32,085 bases of DNA from Thermoplasmata archaeon (GCA_021806135.1 JAJZYB010000023.1:1-32085); one strand, 5' to 3'. Counted from the stretch's first letter, positions 1-8,325 are shown. The notes: generated by a model not told the origin, from the sequence alone. Program-made: numbers and translations.

Positions 1-1
1 C

Positions 2-1138
2 CCCCTGGAGGTCCGTCTCTGCCTGAGACCGACCAGCGAGACCGCGATGTACCCCATCTTCTCCCTCTGGATCCGGTCCCACCGGGACCTCCCCCTGCGC
101 GTCTATCAGGTGGTGAACGTCTTCCGGTACGAGACGAAGACCACCCGACCCTTGCTCCGGGTCCGGGAGATCCACTTCTTCGAGGGCCACACGGTCCAGC
201 TCGACGAGGCCGGGGCGGACCGGCAGGTGGCGGACGATCTCCGTTCGTTCGCGCGGATCGCCCAGGCGGCGGCCTTGCCCTACCTGTCCGTCCGGCGGCC
301 GGAGTGGGACAAGTTCCCGGGGGCGCACTACTCCATCGCCTTCGACGTCCCCTTCGGGGAAGGACGGACGTTGCAGGTGGGGACCGTCCACCACTACCGG
401 GACAACTTCTCGAGGCCCTACGGGATCTCGTTCGAGCGGGAGGACGGGAGCCGGAGCTTTGCCCACCAGACCACCTACGGGATCTCCGAGCGCCTCCTCG
501 GCGCTATCCTCGGGGGTCACGGTGACGAGAAGGGACTGGTCTTCCCGCCGTCCCTCGCTCCGGTGCAGGTGGTGATCATCCCGATCCCGGGAAAGGAGGG
601 ACGGGAGAGCGTCGAGGCGTTCGCCGGCACCCTGGCCGAGGAGCTCAAGGGGGCCGGGATCCGGTCGAAGGTGGACCTGGGGCCGGAGCGTCCCGGGGCC
701 AAGTTCTTCACCTGGGAGGCCCGGGGGGTCCCGCTCCGTCTCGAAGTGGGGATCCGGGAGGTCACCTCCGGGAGCGTCAGCCTGACCGACCGACTGGGCC
801 ACCGAGGGAAGATCTCCCGCTCGGAGCTGGTCACCGGGGTCTCCCAGGCGCTGGAGGAGTTCCACCGGCACCTGCGCTCCCGGGCGGAGGAGAGCTTCGG
901 GTCCCAGCTGGGCGTGGCGAAGCAGATGGACGACCTCGCCCGGCCGGGGCGCGTCTATCTGGTGGGCTGGTGCGGGAAGGAGGACTGCGGGCACCGGATC
1001 GAGGAGAAGGTGGACGGAGGGCTCCTGGGAACGCTGGAGGGGGAGCTTCCGCCCCCCATCCGGGGACAGGCACCCCCTCCCTGCGTGGCTTGCGCACAGG
1101 CGCCGGCGCTCTGGGCTGCCGCCGGTAGGCCGCTATAG
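2..1138 (+). CDS. proS: Prolyl-tRNA synthetase, archaeal/eukaryotic type (3' part; 5' end outside window)
   Basis: Class II aminoacyl-tRNA synthetase that charges tRNA-Pro in the cytoplasm. The reading frame is open from base 2, and the first visible residues carry LRPTSETAMYPIF, a catalytic-core motif of ProRS, so the N-terminal ~130 residues lie upstream of the window. Downstream come the rest of the core (including FRYETK and IREIHFFEGHT-like stretches), the anticodon-binding domain (VVIIPIPGKEG onward), and the C-terminal zinc domain with CGKEDCGH and CVACA as the four likely zinc-binding cysteines. This C-terminal domain marks the archaeal/eukaryotic class and not the bacterial long form. 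The protein ends in AAAGRPL; family members usually end in a conserved tyrosine, absent here. It stops 14 bases before the end of the convergent small membrane protein gene. The family assignment is firm. Confidence 0.95.
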   Translation, partial: PLEVRLCLRPTSETAMYPIFSLWIRSHRDLPLRVYQVVNVFRYETKTTRPLLRVREIHFFEGHTVQLDEAGADRQVADDLRSFARIAQAAALPYLSVRRPEWDKFPGAHYSIAFDVPFGEGRTLQVGTVHHYRDNFSRPYGISFEREDGSRSFAHQTTYGISERLLGAILGGHGDEKGLVFPPSLAPVQVVIIPIPGKEGRESVEAFAGTLAEELKGAGIRSKVDLGPERPGAKFFTWEARGVPLRLEVGIREVTSGSVSLTDRLGHRGKISRSELVTGVSQALEEFHRHLRSRAEESFGSQLGVAKQMDDLARPGRVYLVGWCGKEDCGHRIEEKVDGGLLGTLEGELPPPIRGQAPPPCVACAQAPALWAAAGRPL

Positions 1139-1152
1139 CGGGTCCTCCGTCC

Positions 1153-1401
1153 CTAAGGAGGAGTTTCCTCTCGCCGGGGCCGGGGAGGGAGGGTGACCCA
1201 CATGCCGGCGAGGCCGAAACCGGCCAGGGTGACCACCACGGCATAGAGGCCGTTGTCCACGCAGACGTGGAAGGCGAGGCACCACCAGGCGTAGAACATG
1301 GCCGCCAGGGCCAAGAGGGCGACGAAGAGCGCAAAGGCCACCGCCCGCGCGGTCCACGAATTCCGGTGAGGCCGGGGAGAAGGGGCGCCAGGGGCCGACA
1401 T
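1153..1401 (-). CDS. Small membrane protein of unknown function, two predicted helices
   Basis: An 82-residue protein with two hydrophobic segments: residues ~18-45 (AVAFALFVALLALAAMFYAW, then WCLAFHVCV) and ~49-70 (GLYAVVVTLAGFGLAGMW). The N-terminus is proline- and arginine-rich and the C-terminus ends PPRPRREETPP; both tails look cytosolic, with the short VCVDN loop outside. I do not recognise the family. The ATG at 1401 is supported by a TATA-like GTTAAG (minus strand) centred ~29 nt upstream, as for other leaderless genes in this window. It is convergent with proS and divergent from the TPR gene. The clean hydrophobic pattern makes it more credible than a random frame in GC-rich DNA, but a short gene without known relatives stays uncertain. 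Confidence 0.6.
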   Translation of the reverse strand: MSAPGAPSPRPHRNSWTARAVAFALFVALLALAAMFYAWWCLAFHVCVDNGLYAVVVTLAGFGLAGMWVTLPPRPRREETPP

Positions 1402-1504
1402 GGACGGAGGGCCACTTCCGGGGCCTTCTTAACCCTTCTCGGACGCTCCGCCGGTCCCCGCGCCCGGGGAGGGATTCTTAAGGCCGCGGAGCGCCTATCG
1501 CACC

Positions 1505-3046
1505 GTGGTGGATCCTCCCCGGGACCGCTCGCCCGTGCCCTCCCTTCCGCCGGAGGAGCGGCGAACGGTGCTGTATGCCAGTGCGCTCGGCACCGAGTTC
1601 GATTTCCGCGTGCTCCGGGAGGCGACGGGGAAGCCGGAGGAAGAGCTCGCCGAGGAGCTGGAGAGCCTGGTCCACCAGGGGATCCTCCGGGAGAGGCTCC
1701 CTCCGGGACGCTACCGGTTCGCCCGGGAGCGCTTCCGCGCCGGGCTCTATGGCGGCCTCACCGAGAGCCGGGCCCGGGTCATCCATACGAACGTGGCCCG
1801 GGCGCTCGAACGCCTCTATCCCCAGGGCCCCCCGCCGCAGCTCCTGGGAGAGTTCGGCCGCCATGCCTTCCTGGCCAAGCTTCACGAGGCCTCGCTCCGC
1901 TACAACCGGGAGGCGGGACGTCAGGCCCGCAGGCTCTTCGCCCTGGAGAGTGCGGCGCATCACTACGAGCGTGCCCGAATGGACCTGCGGGCCCTGCCGG
2001 GATCGCGGGGGGAGGAGGAGGGACAGCTCCTCCTGGAGATGGGGGAGGTGTACGTGGCCCTGGGGGAGGAGCCCCGAGCGGACCGGCTCTTCGTCGAAGG
2101 GCTCGAGAGGACCCCCGCCTCCGCGCGGCTCGTCCGTGCCTACCTGCTCCTGGCCCGGGCGGAGGTGACCCGGGGATCGGGCCCACCCGAGCTGTTTCCG
2201 GATCTCTGCCGGGAGGCGCTCAGCCTCTTCGAGGAGGAGGGGGACCGGCCCGGCCAGGCCCGGGTGCACCGGCTCCTGGGGCGGTACGCCTCCGCCCGGG
2301 GGGATCATCGAACCGCGCTCGCCGAGGGGGAGCTGGCGGTGAGGCTCCTCGACCCGGAGCGGGACCGTCGGGAGTACGCCCGGGCCTCGGTGGACCTCGG
2401 GAACGCGTTGGCCCTCAAACCGCTCGGCTCCGGTACCCTGGAGGCGATCGCCTGCTTCCGGCGTGCCCTGGGGATCCTGGAGGAGCTGGAGGACTTCAGG
2501 GAGCTGGCCCGGGCCTGCAACAACATCGGGGTCACGCTGGGAGGCCAGGACCCGGCCCTCGGGTTGAGCTACCTGGCCCTCGCCCGGGACTTTGCGGAGA
2601 GGTCGAAGGACCGCCGGATGCGCGGCTGGGCGCTCTTCAACGGGGTGGAGTTCCAGCTGAAGCTCTCCCGGCTCGACGACGCGGTCCGGGACAACGAGGA
2701 GGCGCGCGCGCTCCTCGAACCGTACGGGGACCGGTTGGTCCAGCGACAGATCGACATGAACCGGGGGATGCTCGCGCTGCGGCAGGGCCACTTCTCCGAG
2801 GCCGAGACGGCGTTCCGGGACGCGTTGCGTCAGGCCGAGGAGTTGGGGGAGGCCTATGCCCGCTCCGAGGCGCTGCTCCGGATCGCCCAAAGCCTCATCC
2901 TCTCCGGCCGACCCGAGGAGGCGCGGCGCGAGTTGGCCCAGGCCGAGCAGATCCAGGGGGAACGCTGGGGCAACCTGGGGCCCTCCTACCGTGCCCTCCG
3001 CTCCATCCTCAGGCCCTCCTCTGGCCCGGACGCCGGAGGGTCGTAG
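1505..3046 (+). CDS. TPR-repeat protein resembling the C-terminal half of an AAA/STAND regulator
   Basis: A 513-residue, all-helical soluble protein. Residues ~15-90 (ERRTVLYASALGTEFDFRVL, then repeated GILRE/YRF elements) look like the winged-helix segment that follows the ATPase in STAND-type transcriptional activators and cyclase-associated predicted ATPases. From ~150 to 500 there are about seven to nine TPR-like helix pairs, for example the units beginning GEVYVALGEE, VDLGNALALK, CNNIGVTLGG, NRGMLALRQG and RIAQSLILSG. There is no Walker A or B motif: the usual ATP-binding half is missing, and the gene starts exactly where that half would end. The GTG start at 1505 lies 26 nt after the TATA-like TTCTTAAG, as expected for a leaderless gene. 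The role is probably protein-protein interaction or signalling; its partner is unknown. The menG-like gene follows after 125 nt on the same strand. Confidence 0.8.
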   Translation: MVDPPRDRSPVPSLPPEERRTVLYASALGTEFDFRVLREATGKPEEELAEELESLVHQGILRERLPPGRYRFARERFRAGLYGGLTESRARVIHTNVARALERLYPQGPPPQLLGEFGRHAFLAKLHEASLRYNREAGRQARRLFALESAAHHYERARMDLRALPGSRGEEEGQLLLEMGEVYVALGEEPRADRLFVEGLERTPASARLVRAYLLLARAEVTRGSGPPELFPDLCREALSLFEEEGDRPGQARVHRLLGRYASARGDHRTALAEGELAVRLLDPERDRREYARASVDLGNALALKPLGSGTLEAIACFRRALGILEELEDFRELARACNNIGVTLGGQDPALGLSYLALARDFAERSKDRRMRGWALFNGVEFQLKLSRLDDAVRDNEEARALLEPYGDRLVQRQIDMNRGMLALRQGHFSEAETAFRDALRQAEELGEAYARSEALLRIAQSLILSGRPEEARRELAQAEQIQGERWGNLGPSYRALRSILRPSSGPDAGGS

Positions 3047-3171
3047 CCGCGGGAGGCCCCTCCCGGCACCCGGGGCCGGTCAGCGGTTTCCCCGTCCCCT
3101 CCGGGGCTCCGTCACGCCCCCCGGGGAGGTCCTGCCACCAACCTCTTCCGTCCGGTCCGGTCCCCCCGGGC

Positions 3172-3909
3172 ATGACGCTCCCGGGGGTTCCCGTGCCCCG
3201 CCGGGAGGATGCCACTTTCAGCCGCGACCTCCGTCGGATGTTCACCCGGATCGCCGGCCAGTACAGCCTGGTGGACCATCTGACCACCTTCGGGCTCGAC
3301 CTCCTCTGGAGGCCCGAAACCCTCTGGCTGCTCGACCGACGGGGGATGCCACCGCCCCGGCGCATCCTCGACCTGGGTTGCGGTCCCGGGGACCTCACCT
3401 TCGAGCTCTGCCGGCATTTCCCCCAGGCGTCCGTCCTCGGCCTGGACTTCACCCCGGCGATGGTGGACCGGGCGAGACGACGGGCGGGACCTTCCCCACC
3501 CCCTTCCTTCGGGCTGGGGGATGCCCAGACCCTGCCCTTCAGGGACTGCACCTTCGACCTGGTGACGAGCGCCTTCCTCATCCGGAACCTCCCGAGGCTC
3601 CGGGAGGGGCTGGGAGAGATGCGCCGGGTGCTCCGGCCCGGAGGCTCCGTCCTCGCCCTGGAGGTGGGCGAACCCCCGTCCGCTTGGTTCTCCCCGCTCT
3701 TCCACGCCTATTTCGACCGGGTGGTCCCGAAGATCGGGCGGCTGTTCGGGACGGAGGCTCCGTACCGCTACCTCTCCACCTCGCTCCGGAGCCTTCCACC
3801 ACGGGAAGGGGTGCTCCGGATGCTCTACGAGCTGGGGTTCGTGGAAGGCTCGGCCCATCTGCTCACCGGGGGGATCGTGACCGCCTTCCTCGCCCGGGTC
3901 CCCGGGTAG
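3172..3909 (+). CDS. menG: MenG/UbiE-type quinone C-methyltransferase
   Basis: A 245-residue class I SAM methyltransferase. It matches the UbiE/MenG family along its length: MFTRIAGQYSLVDHLTTFGLD near the N-terminus, the SAM-binding loop ILDLGCGPGDLT (~residue 64), GLDFTPAMV, the GDAQTLPF acidic loop, FDLVTSAFLIRNL, MRRVLRPGGSVLALE, and the C-terminal YRYLSTSLRSLP and LTGGIVTAF blocks. The family methylates demethylmenaquinone (or a ubiquinone precursor); in an archaeon menaquinone or a methylated derivative is expected, implying a respiratory quinone pool. No other quinone genes are in the window. The ATG at 3172 gives a protein of typical family length; the same frame is open far upstream (from 1267), but that part is out-of-frame with the TPR gene and proline/glycine-rich. 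No clear TATA box is visible, so it may be co-transcribed with the TPR gene. Confidence 0.88.
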   Translation: MTLPGVPVPRREDATFSRDLRRMFTRIAGQYSLVDHLTTFGLDLLWRPETLWLLDRRGMPPPRRILDLGCGPGDLTFELCRHFPQASVLGLDFTPAMVDRARRRAGPSPPPSFGLGDAQTLPFRDCTFDLVTSAFLIRNLPRLREGLGEMRRVLRPGGSVLALEVGEPPSAWFSPLFHAYFDRVVPKIGRLFGTEAPYRYLSTSLRSLPPREGVLRMLYELGFVEGSAHLLTGGIVTAFLARVPG

Positions 3910-3917
3910 GCTTAATC
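3908..3917 (+). promoter_or_regulatory. TATA-like box of the aminotransferase gene
   Basis: GGCTTAATCC centred 26 nt before the ATG at 3940 and placed directly after the stop codon of the methyltransferase gene. Its spacing suggests a leaderless mRNA, so the aminotransferase can be expressed apart from menG. Confidence 0.55.
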
Positions 3918-3939
3918 CGCCCGACCCCTCCCCGAGGCG

Positions 3940-5076
3940 ATGCCGCCTTCTCCCCCCCCGGCCGGTTTCGACGCCTTCCGCTACGCGCACGAACACTTCC
4001 ACCAGGTGGTCTGGATGAGCCAGAACACCAACCACCTCTTCCCTTCCGGACCCGTGGAGGAGGCCCTCGAGCTGGCGCTGAAGGAGAAGCGGTACGCCGC
4101 CTACCCGTACGCCCCCGGGGATCCCGAGCTCAAGGAGCTGGTGCTCCGGGACTATCCCCTCCCCGGTGCCGTGGTGGGGATCACCGGCGGGGGGACCGAG
4201 GCGCTATACATGATCGCCCGGGCGCTCCTCTCCCCGGGCGACGAGGTCATCGCCAGCGACCCGAGCTACCTCATCATCCACCGGTTCATCGAGCTCAGTG
4301 GGGCCCGGGTGGTCCCCCTGGACATCTACCAGCCCCCGTTCCGGCTCAGCGTGGAGCGCGTCCAGGCGGCCCTGACCCCGAAGACCCGGATGCTGCTCCT
4401 CATCGATCCGCTGAACCCGCTGGGAAGCGGGTACTCCCCCGAGGAGGTCCGGGGGTTCGCGGAGCTGGCCCGGGACCATCACCTCCTTCTCCTCCACGAC
4501 ACCACCTACCGTGACTTCGCGGAACGGCACACCCTGGCCGGGGCGCTCTACCCGGAAGGGACGCTGACGGTCTGGTCCGTTTCCAAGAACTGTGGCCTCG
4601 CGGGGGTCCGGCTCGGCGGTTATCTCGCCACCCCGGAGCTGGCCGCGAAGGTGGCCCGGTACAACACCAACGACTTGGGGGTCAGCGTCTTCTCCCAGGT
4701 CGCCGCCAAAGCGGCCCTCCGCGCCAAGCCCCACGTCTTTGCGGCGGTGCTCAAGCAGACCCGGGAGAACCAGCAGACGATCCGGCGGGTGGTGGACGCC
4801 CTTCCCGGCGTCTCCCTGCCCGTCTACCCGTCCCAGGGGAACATGTTCGTCCTCGACCTGACGGAGACCGGGGTGGACCCGGTGGCCCTCCAGGCAGAAC
4901 TCTTGCTGAAGCACCAGGTCTTCCTGCGGGCTGGGAACTACCTCTCCCCCAAGTTCGGATCCCGGTTCATCCGGGCCTCCTTCTCGAACCTCCCGTCCGA
5001 TCTGGAGGCCTTCCGCGAGGCGTTCCCGAAGGCCCTGGATGCGCTGCGGCCGAAGGCGCTGGCGCCCGTCGCCTGA
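3940..5076 (+). CDS. PLP-dependent aminotransferase, class I/II
   Basis: A 378-residue fold-type I PLP enzyme of the aspartate-aminotransferase superfamily. Seen in order: the phosphate-binding turn region GITGGGTEALYM, SDPSYLII, the cofactor region DPLNPLGSGYSPEE (NPxNPTG in most relatives), HDTTYRDF (the D-x-x-Y pair that contacts PLP), the Schiff-base lysine in SVSKNCGLAGVRLGG (~residue 216), and the C-terminal carboxylate-binding arginine in SRFIRASF. The substrate cannot be assigned; HisC-like, aspartate and LL-diaminopimelate-type aminotransferases share these motifs. The ATG at 3940 sits 26 nt after CTTAAT (3911-3916), a typical leaderless promoter of this genome. The gene is 30 nt behind the methyltransferase on the same strand and convergent with taw2, 14 nt apart. 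Confidence 0.88.
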   Translation: MPPSPPPAGFDAFRYAHEHFHQVVWMSQNTNHLFPSGPVEEALELALKEKRYAAYPYAPGDPELKELVLRDYPLPGAVVGITGGGTEALYMIARALLSPGDEVIASDPSYLIIHRFIELSGARVVPLDIYQPPFRLSVERVQAALTPKTRMLLLIDPLNPLGSGYSPEEVRGFAELARDHHLLLLHDTTYRDFAERHTLAGALYPEGTLTVWSVSKNCGLAGVRLGGYLATPELAAKVARYNTNDLGVSVFSQVAAKAALRAKPHVFAAVLKQTRENQQTIRRVVDALPGVSLPVYPSQGNMFVLDLTETGVDPVALQAELLLKHQVFLRAGNYLSPKFGSRFIRASFSNLPSDLEAFREAFPKALDALRPKALAPVA

Positions 5077-5090
5077 CCGGAAGCCCGGGA

Positions 5091-5948
5091 TCAGGGCCTC
5101 AGCCGAGCGTCGACGACACCGTGGACCCTGCCGGGCCCGTAGGCCTTGACCGGGTGCCAGACGCTCTCCAGGACCTCGGCGTCCATCTGCTCCGCAGCCC
5201 GGTGGAAGGCCTCCAGGGCCTCTCCCACCGGGTCCCGGCTACCGGCAAGGAGATGGGCGTGGACGTACCCGCCTCCGGGGTCGAGGAGCCCCACGGCGCG
5301 GGGAAGGAACGGGAGGGAGGAGGGGAGGTATCCCATCACCACCCGATCGAAGGACGCGAGGGGAAGCTCCATGTCCCGGTTGTCTCCGAGGAGCGCGCGT
5401 ACCCGGCCGGACAGGCCGTTGCGCGCGAGGTTCCGCACCAGGTACCCGAACGCCACCGGGTTCTTCTCCACCGCCCAGAACCGGCAGGACGACCCGCGCC
5501 GCGCCATGGGCAGGGTGAAGTATCCGATGCCCGCGAAGAGGTCGCAGACGCGTTCCCCGGACCGGACCAGCCCGGCCATCCGTTCCCGTTCATGGCGGTT
5601 CCCGGGAGAGAACATGACCTCCGCCGCGTCCAGTTCCCAGAGAAGGCCGGCCTCCCGGTGGAGGGTCTCGGTGCCCTCCCCGGGGAGGAGGGAACGGATG
5701 CGGGGGTGCCGGAACTCCCCCTCGTGTCCGCCGTCCAAGGCCAGCACGTTCCTCACCCCCAGTTCCTCCCGGTAGGCCTCCGCCACCTCCCGGGAGTACG
5801 GGGCGAGCGCTTCCGGCAGCCTCAGGACCAGGACATCCCCCAGCCTCTGGTATCCCCGGGGAAGCAGGCGGGCGATCCCGGCGCCGGCGCTCCGGGCGAG
5901 CCGAAGGCGGACCCGCTCAGCCGGGGGGACGGGAAGAGGCCTCGGCAC
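5091..5948 (-). CDS. taw2: tRNA(Phe) 4-demethylwyosine aminocarboxypropyltransferase (TYW2/Taw2 family)
   Basis: A 285-residue member of the Trm5/TYW2 group of Rossmann methyltransferase-like enzymes. TYW2/Taw2 transfers the 3-amino-3-carboxypropyl group of SAM to 4-demethylwyosine at position 37 of tRNA-Phe. The signature VMFSPGNRHERERM (~residue 110) and VVMGYLPSSLPFL (~residue 207) are TYW2-like; Trm5 instead has a different segment before the SAM fold and an NLP-type motif. The SAM loop DLFAGIGYFTLP lies around residue 132. The start is GTG at 5948, inside the 3' end of the TrmB-like gene (32 nt overlap), with GGTGGAG just before it as a possible ribosome binding site, so translation is probably coupled. 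Trm5 (m1G37) is the main alternative; the motifs favour TYW2. Confidence 0.82.
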   Translation of the reverse strand: MPRPLPVPPAERVRLRLARSAGAGIARLLPRGYQRLGDVLVLRLPEALAPYSREVAEAYREELGVRNVLALDGGHEGEFRHPRIRSLLPGEGTETLHREAGLLWELDAAEVMFSPGNRHERERMAGLVRSGERVCDLFAGIGYFTLPMARRGSSCRFWAVEKNPVAFGYLVRNLARNGLSGRVRALLGDNRDMELPLASFDRVVMGYLPSSLPFLPRAVGLLDPGGGYVHAHLLAGSRDPVGEALEAFHRAAEQMDAEVLESVWHPVKAYGPGRVHGVVDARLRP

Positions 5949-6678
5949 GCTCCACCAGGATCTCCAGGAACTGTCTCAGGTGCTCCGCCAGGATGGGGTT
6001 GTCGGTGTATCCACAGGCCTCCAGCCCTGGGGAGGCGAGGAGGGCATGGGCCCCGTCGGCGAGGAGGTCGCTCGCGAGGAGGTTCTGGCGGGCCACATGC
6101 CGTACGCCTTCCGGGATCTTCTGGGCCGGACCGGTGATGAACGTGACCTCCACCCCCCGCTTCACCGCGTTGGCCACCTTCTTCCCGAGCTCCTCCCGGA
6201 TCTCCGAGGCCTGCGGCGTGGTGAGGACCAGCGTCCGGCTGGCCCGATCGAAGAGCTCCCCCATCTTGTTCAGCACCTTCTCCTTCCCGTAGAGAAGGTA
6301 GACCAGCTGGGGCTCCCCCTGCTGGCCGACCAGGTGGTGGAGCGACTCCAGCCGGTCGAAGACCTCCTGGATGTCCCCCTGCAGCTTGCGGGCCACCTCC
6401 AGAGGGGGGTGGGGCTTGAACAACGTGGGTTTCCCGCCCGAGGCGTAGGTATAGCCCTTCCGGCAGAGGGATTCGAGGACCTTGTAGGCGCTGGTCCGCG
6501 GGATCCCGGCGGCCCCGGCGATGGTGGAGGCGTCCCCGTACCCCCGGGCGACCACGGCGATGTAGGCCCGAGCCTCATAGCTGGTCAGGCCCACGCGTTC
6601 GAGGATCTCCACGGCCCGCCGATGCTCGGGGGTCAGCTCGTTCCCCAGGGAGATGACCGCGAGCTCCGGGGTGGCCAT
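5917..6678 (-). CDS. TrmB-family transcriptional regulator
   Basis: A 253-residue cytosolic regulator. Residues ~18-85 form the TrmB-type winged helix: ILERVGLTSYEARAYIAVVA, GDASTIAGAAGIPRTSAYKV (the recognition-helix region) and ESLCRKGYTY. A coiled-coil linker follows (~95-125, EVARKLQGDIQEVFDRLESL), then the phospholipase-D-like effector domain (LVYLLYGKEKVLNKM, TLVLTTPQASEIREEL, VEVTFITGP). TrmB proteins often control sugar uptake or central metabolism, but no sugar transporter lies nearby; its partner is the wyosine gene taw2, which starts within its last codons. The ATG at 6678 is 28 nt from a good TATA box (ATTATAG on the minus strand), so the gene is probably leaderless. The effector and targets are unknown. 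Confidence 0.9.
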   Translation of the reverse strand: MATPELAVISLGNELTPEHRRAVEILERVGLTSYEARAYIAVVARGYGDASTIAGAAGIPRTSAYKVLESLCRKGYTYASGGKPTLFKPHPPLEVARKLQGDIQEVFDRLESLHHLVGQQGEPQLVYLLYGKEKVLNKMGELFDRASRTLVLTTPQASEIREELGKKVANAVKRGVEVTFITGPAQKIPEGVRHVARQNLLASDLLADGAHALLASPGLEACGYTDNPILAEHLRQFLEILVERAEASSRPPG

Positions 6679-6701
6679 GACGTTCTGGCAGAGGGACGGC
6701 G

Positions 6702-6710
6702 GCTATAATC
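6702..6710 (-). promoter_or_regulatory. TATA box of the trmB-like/taw2 operon
   Basis: GATTATAGC on the minus strand, centred 28 nt before the ATG at 6678. There is no Shine-Dalgarno sequence between box and start, so the first gene of the pair is probably leaderless, while taw2 inside it has a GGTGGAG site. Confidence 0.6.
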
Positions 6711-6731
6711 CTGCCTGGGGGTCCGGGAAGG

Positions 6732-8141
6732 TCAGTCCACGGGACGGGTCAGGCGGATGAGGGCCTTCCGACCCAACAGGGCGTCCGCCTCCTCCCGGGT
6801 GAGCAGCCCGGAAGCGACGGCCGTCTCCCGGGGGTCCTGCCCCCGGGCCGAGGCCTCGTGGATGAGCTCTGCCACCTTGAGATAGCCCAACCGCGGGGTC
6901 AGGATGGTGGCCAGGGCCTGGGAGGAGACGAGCCAGCGCTCGCAGTTCGCCTCCTCTGCGGCGATGCCCGCGATGCCCTTCTCCGCGAAGACCGGTAGGA
7001 AACGGGTCAGGATCTCGGCGGAGAAGAGGACCTCGTAGGCGATCCCGGGCATCATGACGTTGATCTCCAGCTGCCCGGCCTGGACCGCGAGGGCCACGGC
7101 GGTGTCGCTCCCCACCACGTGGAAGGCCACCTGGTCGAGGCATTCGGCGAGCGACGGGTTCACCTTGGCCGGCATGATGGAGGAGCCCGGCTGCACCTCG
7201 GGGATCCGGATCTCGTCGAGCCCGGTCCCCGGACCGCTGGACAGGAGCCGCAGGTCGTTGGCGATCCGGATGAGCTCCAGGGCGAGGTTCCTCAGGAAGG
7301 AGGAGGCGAGCGCGCTGGCCCGGCGGCTCTGCATGGTCTCGAAGGGGTCCCGGGCGCTGCGTAGCGGCTCCCCGCTGAGCCCGGCCAGGGTGCTGACGGC
7401 GAGGGACCGGAAGCCCGGTACGGTGTTGATCCCGGTGCCCACGGCGCTGCCTCCGAGGGCGACCTCCCGGAGATCCTCCCGGACCGCGGTCAACGTGGCG
7501 AGGAGCCGACGGAGCGAGCTCCCGTAGGCGGTGAACTCCTCGCCCAGGGTCACGGGCATGGCGTCCTTGAGATGGGTACGGCCGGCCTTCGGAACGGAGG
7601 CAAACGCCCGCCCCCGATCCTCGAGCGCGGAGGCCAGGACGTTCACCGCGCGCTCCAGGTCGGAGAGCGCGAAAAGGATGGCCAGGTTGAGCGCGGTGGG
7701 GAAGGTGTCGTTGGTGGACTGTCCCCGGTTCACCTGGTCGTTGGGGGAGAGCTCCTGGTAGTCCCCTCGGGGGTGGCCCAGGATCTCCAGGGCCCGGTTG
7801 GCGAGGACCTCGTTCACGTTCATGTTGGTGGAGGTCCCCGCCCCGGCCTGGAAGACGTCCACCCGGATCTCCGATCGCCACTGGCCCTGGGCCAGTTCCC
7901 TGGCCGCCTGTTCGATCGCCCGGGCCCGGCGGTCGTCGAGCTCTCCGAGCTGCCGGTTCGCCGCGGCACAGGCCTCCTTGATGAGGGCGTACGCCCGGAC
8001 GAGGTGGGGAGAGAGGGGAAGGCCGCTCACCGGGAAGTTCTCCACCGCACGAAGGGTCTGGACCCCCCAGTAGGCCTGGGCCGGGATCTCCCGCGGCCCG
8101 AGGGAATCCCGCTCGGTGCGCGTGCTGCTAGCGTCGTTCAT
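6732..8141 (-). CDS. aspA: Aspartate ammonia-lyase (class II fumarase/aspartase family)
   Basis: A 469-residue enzyme of the fumarase C/aspartase superfamily. Aspartase converts L-aspartate to fumarate and ammonia, acting as a homotetramer. Visible motifs are the N-terminal IPAQAYWGVQT, AGAGTSTNMNVNEVLANRAL (~residue 101), NDQVNRGQSTNDTFPTALN, GRTHLKDAMPVTLGEEF, GSAVGTGINT, NDLRLLSSGPGTGLDEI, and the mobile catalytic loop GSSIMPAKVNP (~residue 318) with its catalytic serine. MPAKVNP, followed by QLEINVMMP, is typical of aspartases, whereas fumarases usually have MPGKVNP; fumarase C remains the alternative. The ATG at 8141 is 26 nt from TTTAAG, a typical leaderless promoter. It lies 53 nt upstream of the trmB-like gene on the same strand, but that gene has its own TATA box. 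Confidence 0.85.
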   Translation of the reverse strand: MNDASSTRTERDSLGPREIPAQAYWGVQTLRAVENFPVSGLPLSPHLVRAYALIKEACAAANRQLGELDDRRARAIEQAARELAQGQWRSEIRVDVFQAGAGTSTNMNVNEVLANRALEILGHPRGDYQELSPNDQVNRGQSTNDTFPTALNLAILFALSDLERAVNVLASALEDRGRAFASVPKAGRTHLKDAMPVTLGEEFTAYGSSLRRLLATLTAVREDLREVALGGSAVGTGINTVPGFRSLAVSTLAGLSGEPLRSARDPFETMQSRRASALASSFLRNLALELIRIANDLRLLSSGPGTGLDEIRIPEVQPGSSIMPAKVNPSLAECLDQVAFHVVGSDTAVALAVQAGQLEINVMMPGIAYEVLFSAEILTRFLPVFAEKGIAGIAAEEANCERWLVSSQALATILTPRLGYLKVAELIHEASARGQDPRETAVASGLLTREEADALLGRKALIRLTRPVD

Positions 8142-8162
8142 GCGGGGGCGGAGGGCGCCGGG

Positions 8163-8170
8163 CCTTAAAC
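8163..8170 (-). promoter_or_regulatory. TATA-like box of aspA
   Basis: GTTTAAGG on the minus strand, centred 26 nt before the ATG at 8141; leaderless arrangement. The remaining gap up to 8325 carries only the ribosome binding site of the RDD gene. Confidence 0.55.
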
Positions 8171-8325
8171 CCGTGGCGGACCCCTCGGATCCCCTATCCC
8201 CGTTCCCACCCCTCGTCCGCGCGGGGGATGGGGGGAGGTCCCCGCCGGCCGGCGCTCGCCGAAAGCTCCATACCGTGACAGCCGCTGTTCACCCTCTCCC
8301 CACGCGGGGGGACCGGGAGGGAGGC

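Noticed and set aside
1267-3171. 880-codon open frame running through the TPR gene into the methyltransferase
   Set aside because: Only the part from ATG 3172 resembles a protein family. The rest is glycine/proline/arginine-rich noise, expected in GC-rich DNA, and lies out of frame over the well-supported TPR gene.
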